From assembly GCF_014596445.1 (NCBI RefSeq), contig NZ_MECL01000041.1:1-64000 (forward strand): DNA of 64,000 bases, read 5' to 3'. The notes below the pieces were generated by a model. That model saw nothing but the letters and a program-made list of their open reading frames with translations, was not told the DNA's origin and ran no database searches. Shown here piece by piece: positions 43,052 through 50,796 of this stretch (positions are counted from its first letter, which is position 1; the number at the start of each line of letters is the position of its first letter). Both the position numbers and the translations under genes were made by a program. The DNA is from Streptomyces sp. CBMA29 (GTDB lineage: Bacteria > Actinomycetota > Actinomycetes > Streptomycetales > Streptomycetaceae).

Positions 43052-44218
43052 TTACTGGGCGGCGACGAGCTTGCCGTCCTTGATGACGCCGATGGAGGTC
43101 TTGAAGATGCCCACGCCGGTCTCGTCGAAGGCGAAGTCGCCGACCAGACCGTGGTATTTGGTCGCGCGGATCGCCTCGGCGAGCTTCTCGCCGCTGACCA
43201 CACCGCTGGTCTTCAGCGCCGTCAGGACGATGTTCGTGCCGTCGAAGCTCTTCGCCCCGTGCAGCTCGGCCTCCTTGCCGTACGCCTTCTTGTAGGCGGC
43301 GGCGAAGGACCGGGAGGCGGCGTCGGTGTCGTTGCTGAGGTAGGGGGAGCTGACGATCGTGCCGTCCGCGTTGCCCGCGCCCGAGGTGTCGACGAACACC
43401 GGAGTCCCCTGGGGCGCCGCACCCGCGAAGGGGGCGGTGATGCCCAGGTCACGGGCCTGCTTCACGATGAGACCCGCCTCGACCTCCTCGGAGCCGATGA
43501 AGATCAGGTCGGGCTTCTTCTGCCGGATGGAGCTCAGAGCGGCGCTGAAGTCCTTCTGGTCGGTGGTGACGACCTGGTCGGCCACCGGGGTCGCTCCGCG
43601 TTCCTTGGCCGCGGCCAGGAACGCGTCGTGCTCGCCCTTGCCGTAGGAGCCGTTGTTGCTGATCATCGCGATGTTCTTGTAGCCCTTGGTCTTGATCACG
43701 TAGTCGGCGAGCGTGGAGTCGTAGGTGGTGCTGGTCGGGCCGTTGAGGAAGAGGAAGGGACTCTTGACGTCCACGAGCGCCGTCGACTGGCCCGAGGTGA
43801 TGTTCGGGATCTTCTCCTGGCGCAGAATGGGTGCCATCGCCACGGTCACCGCGCTCTCCGAGGTGCCGATCATGGCGATGTAGTGCTCGCTGGCGAGCTT
43901 GCGCGCGATGTTCGTGCCGGTGGTGGGGTCGCCCTGGTCGTCGAAGACGGTGAGCTCGATCTTGCGGCCGTTGATGCCGCCCTTGTCGTTCCACTGCTGG
44001 ACGGCGAGCTTCGCGCCCTTGGCCTCCCAGTCGCCCAGGGAGGACAACTGGCCGCTCTGCGCGTCGACGACCGCTATCTTGACGGGGCCCGAGGTGTCGG
44101 ACGTACCGGACTTCGAGGAACCGGGGCTGCCGCAGGCGGTGGCGGCCAGGGCGAGCACGACGGGGACGGTGAGGAGAACGGGTCTGGTGGTGCGGGTGGA
44201 GGTACGCATCGGAGTCAT
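43052..44218 (-). CDS. ABC transporter substrate-binding lipoprotein (LivK-like)
   Basis: This 388-residue protein has a lipoprotein signal (LALAATACGS), so cysteine 29 should be lipidated and anchor it outside the membrane. The mature part is a type I periplasmic-binding fold: KIAVVDAQSGQLSSLGDWEAKGAKLAVQQWN, then GTSESAVTVAMAPI. It should bind the imported substrate, probably an amino acid, 2-oxo acid or aromatic acid. ATG 44218 overlaps the ThDP-enzyme stop; ATG 44209 is an alternative. Confidence 0.93.
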   Translation of the reverse strand: MTPMRTSTRTTRPVLLTVPVVLALAATACGSPGSSKSGTSDTSGPVKIAVVDAQSGQLSSLGDWEAKGAKLAVQQWNDKGGINGRKIELTVFDDQGDPTTGTNIARKLASEHYIAMIGTSESAVTVAMAPILRQEKIPNITSGQSTALVDVKSPFLFLNGPTSTTYDSTLADYVIKTKGYKNIAMISNNGSYGKGEHDAFLAAAKERGATPVADQVVTTDQKDFSAALSSIRQKKPDLIFIGSEEVEAGLIVKQARDLGITAPFAGAAPQGTPVFVDTSGAGNADGTIVSSPYLSNDTDAASRSFAAAYKKAYGKEAELHGAKSFDGTNIVLTALKTSGVVSGEKLAEAIRATKYHGLVGDFAFDETGVGIFKTSIGVIKDGKLVAAQ

Positions 44219-45963
44219 CCTTCGTCCGGGAACTTGCCCTGGTAGATGTCTTTGATGTTCCAGTGACCGGGCGTGGGGACCGGCTCGTTGACCATGGGGA
44301 TGTCGATCACGGCGGGCCTGCGGCGTTCGACGGCCGCCGTGAGGACCTTGGCCAGGTCGTCGGCTGTGGGCACGTCGTATCCGTCGGCGCCGCAGGCCCG
44401 TCCGTACTGCGCGAAGTCCGGGCTGTAGGGACGGCCCTGCGGGTCGGTGAAGTCGCAGCCGTAGCCGCGTCCGAAGCTGGCGGTCTGGAGGTCGGAGATG
44501 GTGCCGTGCGCGCGGTTGTTCATCACCGCGAAGATCACCGGCAGTCCCTGTTCCACGGCCATCGGCACGGCCGGTAGCTGGGCACTCATACCGCCGTCGC
44601 CGATGAGGGCGACGACCACCCTGTCGGGCTGTGCGATCTGCACACCGACCGCCGCCGCGGGCCCGAAGCCCATGGTGGAGGCGCCGCCGGGGGTGATGAA
44701 CCGCCCCTCGGGCGGGAGGTCGTAGCTCTGCGCGACACCGTTCTTGTTCCAGCCGACGTCTGTCACGAGCACCGCGTCGGCAGGCAGCGCCGCCCTCAGG
44801 TCCGCCAGGATTCGCTGCGGACGCAAGGGATGGTTGTCACTGGCGCCGTTGGCGTCCGCCTCCGCGAACAGCGCCGCGCGATTGGCCGCGATGGACTCGC
44901 GCAGGCCGGGACGGGCCAGGGGTTCGGGGCGGGCGGCGCGTACCGCGTCGGTGACGGCCGACACGGCGTCGCCCACATCGGCGACGGCTCCGAACTCCAC
45001 GGGGTAGTTGCGGCCGATCTCGGCCGGGTCGATGTCTATCTGGAACAGGCGGCTGGGCGGGAAGTTCCAGGTGTAGGCGGCGTCCCAGGAACTGGCATCG
45101 GTCTCGGCGAAGCGCGTGGCGAGCGCGAGCACCACGTCGGCGTCCTTGGTGTGGGAGTGGGTCGACTCCAGTCCCCAGAAGCCCGGCATGCCCAGCAGCA
45201 GCGGATGACGGTCGGGGACGGTGCCCTTGCCCATCAGGGAGTGCGCGAGCGGGATGTCCAGGTGCTCGGCCAGCGAGAGCAGCGCCTCGCGTGCCCGCGG
45301 TGTGCGCAGCCCGCCGCCGAAGTAGATGAGCGGCCGTTCCGCCGCCAGCAGTGCCTCCGCGATCCGCGCGGCGGCGGCCCGCGTCAGCCCCGGCAGCGCC
45401 GTGTCGGGCAGCGGGTGAGCGGCCACGTCGTACGCGGGGACCCGGCGGGAGAACAGGTCCATGGGTACGTTGACCAGCACCGTGCCCGGCCGTCCCGAGC
45501 CCGCCGTCCAGAACGCCCGCTCCACCGTCCTGTGCAGGTCGCCGGTGCGCTGAAGCGCCCAGACGCGCTTGCAGAACGGGCGGTAGATCGCGGTCTGGTC
45601 GGCGTCGGCGTGGAGGTTGACCTCCTGGTGGGGGTGCCTGCCGTAGTAGTAGGAGGGGATGTCGCCTGAGATGACGATCATCGGTACCGAGTCGAGCGCG
45701 GCCGTGGCCACTCCGGTGACGGCGTTCATCATTCCCGGGCCGACGTGGGTGAGCAGCACGCCGGGCTTGCCGGAGGCCCGCGCGTAGCCGTCCGCCGCGT
45801 GCGCGGCTGCCTGTTCGTGGCGGGCGATGACGAAGGTGACGGAGCTGGGCCCGAGGGCGTCGAGCAGGGCGATGTTGGTGTGTCCGCAGGTGCCGAAGAC
45901 GTACTCGACCCCGTAGGACTCCAACTGGGTTACCAGGGCTTCCGCGGCGGTCACTGTGGTCAC
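44215..45963 (-). CDS. ThDP-dependent enzyme (acetolactate synthase / benzoylformate decarboxylase-like)
   Basis: This 582-residue enzyme has the ThDP fold in three domains: the N-terminal VEYVFGTCGHTNIALLDAL with the catalytic glutamate in ARHEQAAAHAADGYAR, and the C-terminal ThDP motif GDGGMSAQ...VMNNRAHGT. It should decarboxylate a 2-oxo acid to an aldehyde, or join two such units. GTG 45963 overlaps the aldehyde dehydrogenase stop (GTGA). The gene before it codes an aldehyde dehydrogenase, which suits decarboxylation followed by oxidation of the aldehyde to an acid. Acetolactate synthase itself is unlikely in this context. Confidence 0.88.
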   Translation of the reverse strand: MTTVTAAEALVTQLESYGVEYVFGTCGHTNIALLDALGPSSVTFVIARHEQAAAHAADGYARASGKPGVLLTHVGPGMMNAVTGVATAALDSVPMIVISGDIPSYYYGRHPHQEVNLHADADQTAIYRPFCKRVWALQRTGDLHRTVERAFWTAGSGRPGTVLVNVPMDLFSRRVPAYDVAAHPLPDTALPGLTRAAAARIAEALLAAERPLIYFGGGLRTPRAREALLSLAEHLDIPLAHSLMGKGTVPDRHPLLLGMPGFWGLESTHSHTKDADVVLALATRFAETDASSWDAAYTWNFPPSRLFQIDIDPAEIGRNYPVEFGAVADVGDAVSAVTDAVRAARPEPLARPGLRESIAANRAALFAEADANGASDNHPLRPQRILADLRAALPADAVLVTDVGWNKNGVAQSYDLPPEGRFITPGGASTMGFGPAAAVGVQIAQPDRVVVALIGDGGMSAQLPAVPMAVEQGLPVIFAVMNNRAHGTISDLQTASFGRGYGCDFTDPQGRPYSPDFAQYGRACGADGYDVPTADDLAKVLTAAVERRRPAVIDIPMVNEPVPTPGHWNIKDIYQGKFPDEG

Positions 45964-47462
45964 TGGTTCTCATCTCCTAGCTCGGTGCGGTCGCCCCAGA
46001 CGGACAGGCCGCGCAGGGTGAGGGTCTTGACCGTGGTGAAGTCGTCGATGAGCCAGCGGGGGGACTCCCGGCCGAAGCCCGAGTCCTTGACTCCGCCGAA
46101 CGGCACATGGTCGAGACGGAAGTTGGAGCTGCCGTTGACGATGAGGCCGCCGACCTCCAGCCGGCGCCAGGCGGTGAAGACGCGCTTCAGGTCGTGGGTG
46201 AACAGCCCGGCCTGGAGCCCGTAACGACTCGTGTTGCAGGTGGCGACGACGGTGTCGAAGTCGTCGTAGGGCATCACCGCCACCAGGGCGCCGAACACCT
46301 CGTGCATGACGACCGAGGCGTTGTCGGGCGGTCCCGCGACGATCGTGGGCCGGACGGTCGCGCCGTCCCGCTCGCCGCCGCGCAGGATGCCGGCGCCCAA
46401 CTCCCGCGCCTCGGCGGCCCAGGTGACCACCCGGTCCGCGGCGGCCTCGTCGACCATGGAGCCGATGTCGGTTCCCGGGTCGAGGGGATCACCGACGACC
46501 AGGGTGTCCACGGCCGCGGTGAACGCGTCGAGGAAGTCCGCGTAACGGCTGCGGTGGACATAGACGCGCTGCACCGAGATGCAGCTCTGGCCGGAGTTGC
46601 TGTAGCCGGTGCGCGCGCAGACCTTCGCCGCGGCGGCGATGTCGGCGTCCTCGCACACGATGGTGGCCGCGTTCCCGCCCAGTTCCAGGATCAGCCGTTT
46701 GGCGCCCGCCGCCCGCGCCACGGCCGCGCCGGTCGGCGCGCTGCCGGTGAAGCTGATCACGTCGACTTCCGGAGCCGCGCACAGGGCGGATCCGGTCTCG
46801 CCCCCACCGTGCAGGAGCTGTACCGCCTGCGGGGGCATGCCGCTGTCCAGCAGCAGGGCGACGATCGCCGCGGTGGTGCCGGGCGCCTGCGGCGGGGACT
46901 TGACCAGGGTCGTGTTGCCCGCGGCGAAGGACGCGCCGAGCTTGTGGGCCAGCAGGTTCGCCGGAGCGTTGAACGGCGTGATCGCCAGAGCGACTCCGGC
47001 CGGCGCCCGGTAGGTGAAGGCGCTGTTGCCGACGCCGGTTCCCCAGCCCGCCACGGGCAGCGTCTCGCCGCCGATCCGGCGGGCCTCGGAGGCGCACACG
47101 GCCAGCGTGGACGCCACCCGGTCGATCTCGGTGAGGCCGTCCTTGAGGGGTTTGCCGAGTTCCAGGGCCAGCAGGCGGGCGAGCGCGTCGCGGTGGGCCG
47201 TGGCGGCGGCGGAGGCGCACTCCAGGGTGTCGGCGCGGGCCGCGGGCGCCAGGTCGGCCACCTGCGGTGCGTAACGGTCAGCCTTCTCGATGGCCTCGCT
47301 GATGTCAGTGGGCCCGACGGTGGACGCGGTGCTGACGGTGCGTCGTACGTAAGGGCCGGTGCGTTGACCCGAGTCCCGGGTGTCGGTCCAGGTCCCGCCC
47401 ACGTAGGACGGCGCGTGTACGGGTTCGGAGTCGGCGAGAGATTTGAGGATGACTTCCAGCAT
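45960..47462 (-). CDS. Aldehyde dehydrogenase
   Basis: This 500-residue NAD(P)-dependent aldehyde dehydrogenase has the general base glutamate in ELGGNAATIV and the catalytic cysteine in SNSGQSCISVQRVYVH. The NAD-binding region (PFNAPANLLAHKLG) and GFGRES also match. ATG 47462 follows GGAG; a longer frame to 47549 is not supported. It is the first gene of the operon and probably oxidises the aldehyde made by the ThDP enzyme downstream. Confidence 0.93.
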   Translation of the reverse strand: MLEVILKSLADSEPVHAPSYVGGTWTDTRDSGQRTGPYVRRTVSTASTVGPTDISEAIEKADRYAPQVADLAPAARADTLECASAAATAHRDALARLLALELGKPLKDGLTEIDRVASTLAVCASEARRIGGETLPVAGWGTGVGNSAFTYRAPAGVALAITPFNAPANLLAHKLGASFAAGNTTLVKSPPQAPGTTAAIVALLLDSGMPPQAVQLLHGGGETGSALCAAPEVDVISFTGSAPTGAAVARAAGAKRLILELGGNAATIVCEDADIAAAAKVCARTGYSNSGQSCISVQRVYVHRSRYADFLDAFTAAVDTLVVGDPLDPGTDIGSMVDEAAADRVVTWAAEARELGAGILRGGERDGATVRPTIVAGPPDNASVVMHEVFGALVAVMPYDDFDTVVATCNTSRYGLQAGLFTHDLKRVFTAWRRLEVGGLIVNGSSNFRLDHVPFGGVKDSGFGRESPRWLIDDFTTVKTLTLRGLSVWGDRTELGDENQ

Positions 47463-47485
47463 CACATCTCCAGTTGAGCCATCTA

Positions 47486-47503
47486 GCGGTTTTTGTAGAC
47501 CGC
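47486..47503. promoter_or_regulatory. Inverted repeat GCGGT-N8-ACCGC between divergent operons
   Basis: GCGGT and ACCGC are 8 bases apart, 24 bp before the aldehyde dehydrogenase start and in front of the divergent IclR gene. It is a good place for the IclR regulator to act, but only one copy is present, so the motif cannot be confirmed here. Confidence 0.4.
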
Positions 47504-47724
47504 ACTGTGGGCTGGCGTGTAACGTACGGGCGCCGGTGGGCCTTGGCAAGAGGAAGTGCGGGGGAAGTTGGCCCCGGTCGCCGTCAAGACGCCCAGGGAT
47601 TGGCCGAGTCGGGACGGGTCCGGCGCGGCGATCCGCGAGGATCGGTGCCCACGGCCGGACCCGCCGGCCGGTACCGCGTCAGCCAGTGACCCGCCCGCTA
47701 CGAAGGACCCTGAAGGGGCAAGCC

Positions 47725-48504
47725 ATGGAAGCCGAGTCGACCGATCAGAACCAGGGGGGCGTACGCAGTGTGCGCCGGGCTCTGGACATCCTGTCGCTGC
47801 TCACCGAAGATCAGCCCGTTGTCTCGCTGCGCACCATCGTGGAGGCCACGGGTCTGGCCAAGACCACCGTGGTACGCCTCGTCCAGACCCTTGAGCAGAA
47901 CGGTCTGCTCTGGGCCACGGAAGCCGGATACACCGCGGGTCCCGGCCTGTGGCGCTGGGCGCACTTGGCCCACGGAAGCTGGGAGCTTCCTCCCGAGACG
48001 CGAAAGCGCCTGCGGGATCTGACGCTCCGGCACGGTGAGACGGCCAACGTCATGATGCGCCGTGACATCCACCGCGTCTGTGTGGCCCAGCAGGAGAGCC
48101 CGCAGCCGCTGCGTCACGTCGTGCGGGTCGGCGACGAACTGCCGCTGTGGGTCGGTGCCTCGTCGAAGGTGCTCCTGGTGGGGGCGAGCGACGCGCTCCT
48201 GCGGCGCGTCGCCAACGCCTCCCCGCACGGGGAGACGCACGTCGAGCAACTGCGCGCCTGGGGTGACGAGGCCGCCGACCGCGGTTACGCCGTCAGCCAC
48301 GGCGAGCGTGAACTCGGTCTGACCGCCGTCGCGGTGCCGATCACCACGCCCTCGGGCGCCGTTGTGGCGGCGCTGTCGCTGAGCGGGCCCACGGCGCGGA
48401 TTCCGCAGGATCTGATCGAGCCCTTCGCACGGGACCTGCTCGAAGTAGCCGCGCAGATCACTGGCGGCCAGGGGTTCGAACACTCCCTCGGCACCGGTTT
48501 CTGA
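47725..48504 (+). CDS. IclR-family transcriptional regulator of block 4
   Basis: This 259-residue regulator has the winged helix RRALDILSLLTEDQPVVSLRTIVEATGLAKTTVVRLVQTLE at the N-terminus and an IclR ligand domain with LPLWVGASSKVLL and GLTAVAVPITTPSGAVVAALSLSG. ATG 47725 follows AAGGGG. It lies between the divergent transport operon and the CoA-transferase gene and may control both. It differs from the block 2 IclR in its ligand domain. Confidence 0.93.
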   Translation: MEAESTDQNQGGVRSVRRALDILSLLTEDQPVVSLRTIVEATGLAKTTVVRLVQTLEQNGLLWATEAGYTAGPGLWRWAHLAHGSWELPPETRKRLRDLTLRHGETANVMMRRDIHRVCVAQQESPQPLRHVVRVGDELPLWVGASSKVLLVGASDALLRRVANASPHGETHVEQLRAWGDEAADRGYAVSHGERELGLTAVAVPITTPSGAVVAALSLSGPTARIPQDLIEPFARDLLEVAAQITGGQGFEHSLGTGF

Positions 48505-48557
48505 GACGCGCGGCCGTATGCGGCGCCCGACCGGCGCCGCGGAAGGAGTCGTCATAC

Positions 48558-49757
48558 ATGCGTGTGAGACCACTGGAAGGCATACGGGTCCTGGACCTGA
48601 CCAACGTGCTGGCGGGCCCCTACTGCAGTTACCAGCTCATGCTCCTCGGAGCGGAGGTGGTCAAGATCGAACGGCCGGGGCAGGGCGACCTGGCCCGCAA
48701 TCTGGGCCCTGACCCGGAGCTGAACAGGAAGCGGATCGGCGCTTCCTTCCTGGCCCAGAACGCGGGCAAGAAGTCCGTGGAACTGGATCTGAAGGACACC
48801 GCCGACCGCGCCGTCTTCGAGGACCTGCTGCGGGGGGCCGATGTCCTGCTGGAGAACTTCCGCGCCGGGGTCCTGACGCGGATGGGCTACGGCCAGGAGC
48901 GGCTGGACCAGCTCAATCCACGGCTGGTGTGCTGCTCCATCTCGGGGTTCGGGCAGACCGGCCCGATGAGTGCGGCGCCCGCGTACGACCAGGTCATTCA
49001 GGGCCTTTCCGGCATGATGAGCGTCACGGGGACGCAGGACACCGCTCCGCTCCGGGTCGGCTTCCCGGTCTGCGACACGACAGGGGGTCTGGCCGCGGGA
49101 ATGGCCGTGAGCGCCGCGCTGGTGCACCGGGAACGCACCGGCCGCGGCAGCCGTCTGGACGTGTCGATGCTGGAGACGTCCCTGTCCGCCATGGGCTGGG
49201 CCGTCTCCAACTTCCTGGTCAGCGGCATCCCCCCGGAGCCCATGGGCGACCAGAACGCCACGGCCGCGCCCTCGGGCACGTTCAGCACCGGGGACGGACC
49301 CTTGAACATCGCCGCCAATCAGCAGCGGCAGTTCGAGGACCTGTGCCGGCTGATCGACGCCCCTGAGCTGATCACCGATCCGCGTTTCGCCGAGCGAGAG
49401 GGACGCAAGACCCACCGTGCCGCACTCAACCAGGCCATCAACACGGCCCTGGCCGCCCGCCCGGCACAGGAGTGGGAGGCGATGCTCACGGCGGCGGGGG
49501 TGCCGGCCGCCCGCGTGCTCACCGTGCCCGAGTCCCTGGAGCAGCCGCAGTTGCGCCACCGGCACTTCCTGTCCGACCTGGAGCACCCGGACGGATCGGG
49601 GAACCGCCTGCGGGTGCTGGGCAGCGGTGTGCTCTTCGACGGGGAGGCCCTCGTCCCCGGTTCTCCTCCGCCTCTCCTGGGCGAACACAACCGCGAACGC
49701 GAGCAGATCGCGGCCCGCTGGACCGCCGACGCCGAAGAAGAGGCGGTGACGCCATGA
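48558..49757 (+). CDS. CaiB/BaiF family CoA-transferase
   Basis: This 399-residue class III CoA-transferase should move CoA from one acyl-CoA to another acid. It has VRPLEGIRVLDLTNVLAGPYC at the start and LENFRAGVLTRMGYG further on; the aspartate in PAYDQVIQGLSG is at the place of the catalytic aspartate of formyl-CoA transferase. AAGGAG lies upstream of the ATG. Its stop overlaps the next start (ATGA), so it works together with the lyase. It may activate the acid made by the divergent operon. Confidence 0.93.
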   Translation: MRVRPLEGIRVLDLTNVLAGPYCSYQLMLLGAEVVKIERPGQGDLARNLGPDPELNRKRIGASFLAQNAGKKSVELDLKDTADRAVFEDLLRGADVLLENFRAGVLTRMGYGQERLDQLNPRLVCCSISGFGQTGPMSAAPAYDQVIQGLSGMMSVTGTQDTAPLRVGFPVCDTTGGLAAGMAVSAALVHRERTGRGSRLDVSMLETSLSAMGWAVSNFLVSGIPPEPMGDQNATAAPSGTFSTGDGPLNIAANQQRQFEDLCRLIDAPELITDPRFAEREGRKTHRAALNQAINTALAARPAQEWEAMLTAAGVPAARVLTVPESLEQPQLRHRHFLSDLEHPDGSGNRLRVLGSGVLFDGEALVPGSPPPLLGEHNREREQIAARWTADAEEEAVTP

Positions 49758-50596
49758 CCGAAGCCGTTCCCCGGAGGGCGGGCCTGTCAGAACAGGACGA
49801 GGCGGCAGCACAGTGGTGGGCCACCGCGGTCAGCCATATCGAGCCGGGAATGGTCGAGTTGCGCGGCCGGCCCGTCGAGCAGCTCATCGGCTCGGTGGGG
49901 ATCGTGGACATGATGTGGCTGCTCCTGCGCGGCGACCTGCCCGCACCACGTCAGTCGGCGCTCCTGGAGGCCGCCCTGGTCGCGGGCGTCGACCACGGCC
50001 CGCAGGCGCCCTCCATCGCGGCGGCGCGCATGGCCGCCACCTGCGGGATCGGACTCAACAACGCGATCGCCACCGGCGTGAACATGCTCGGCGACGTCCA
50101 CGGCGGAGCGGGTGAGCAGTGCGTCGAGATGCTCACCGACATACGACGGCTACGGCTGGACGGACAGTCCTGGGACGATGCCGCCCGGGAGACCATGGCT
50201 GCCTGGCAGCGCCGTTCGCGGTACCTGCCGGGATTCGGGCACCGCTTCCATCCCGTGGACCCCCGCCGCGACCCCCTGCTACGCCTGGTGGAGGACGCCG
50301 TGGCCGCCGGCGACGTCACCGGCGATTATCTGCAAGCGGCCTACGCGATCGAGCGTGTCCTGCGCTCGCGCCGGGCAGGGGCCCGGCCCGTCCCGATGAA
50401 CATCGACGGCGCGACCGCCGTCATCTACGCGGAACTCGGGTTCCCCGCGCCGCTGGCCCGGGGCCTGTTCGTGCTCAGCCGCTCCGTCGGCATCCTCGCC
50501 CACGCGTGGGAGGAGTCGGGACAGGGGCGCCGCAACAAGGGTCCGATCCCGCGGCACATCCTGCCCGCCCGGCTGCCCGCGCCTCGCGAACTCTGA
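49754..50596 (+). CDS. Small citrate-synthase-family protein (citryl-CoA lyase-like)
   Basis: This 280-residue protein has the citrate synthase core but is about 100 residues shorter than citrate synthases. The three catalytic positions are present: His116 in DVHGGAG, His163 in GFGHRFHP and Asp218 in MNIDGA. This pattern fits citryl-CoA lyase-like enzymes, which split or form a CoA ester of a hydroxy acid. The gene is coupled to the CoA-transferase. Together they could activate a hydroxy acid and cleave it to acetyl-CoA and an oxo acid. That is inference. Confidence 0.87.
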   Translation: MTEAVPRRAGLSEQDEAAAQWWATAVSHIEPGMVELRGRPVEQLIGSVGIVDMMWLLLRGDLPAPRQSALLEAALVAGVDHGPQAPSIAAARMAATCGIGLNNAIATGVNMLGDVHGGAGEQCVEMLTDIRRLRLDGQSWDDAARETMAAWQRRSRYLPGFGHRFHPVDPRRDPLLRLVEDAVAAGDVTGDYLQAAYAIERVLRSRRAGARPVPMNIDGATAVIYAELGFPAPLARGLFVLSRSVGILAHAWEESGQGRRNKGPIPRHILPARLPAPREL

Positions 50597-50623
50597 CCCT
50601 CCGAAGAATTCGCGTCACACCTC

Positions 50624-50652
50624 TTGTCAGCCCCACACGCCCTGCCTAGGGT
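50624..50652 (+). promoter_or_regulatory. Possible promoter of the PQQ block
   Basis: TTGTCA, 17 bases, TAGGGT lies 145 bp before the PQQ dehydrogenase gene. Spacing and -35 are good; the -10 is moderate. Confidence 0.45.
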
Positions 50653-50796
50653 ATGGAACCGCCTCCAGGTGACCGTTCTACGGATCGAGTAAACCACCAG
50701 GCGGACCAAGATCAACCTTCTCCCTCCTCCTAGCGCCTGCTCGCCCCGCCGCCACTGGGGCCGCCCGACGACAGGCACAGTCACGAATGAGGGTTC

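Noticed and set aside
44215..47462. Mandelate pathway (benzoylformate decarboxylase plus benzaldehyde dehydrogenase)
   Set aside because: The enzyme types fit, but no mandelate dehydrogenase or racemase is in the window and the families are too broad to name the substrate.
44215..49757. Oxalate degradation (oxalyl-CoA decarboxylase plus formyl-CoA transferase)
   Set aside because: A ThDP enzyme and a CaiB protein are present, but they are in opposite operons, with aldehyde dehydrogenase and a branched-chain type importer, which that pathway does not need.
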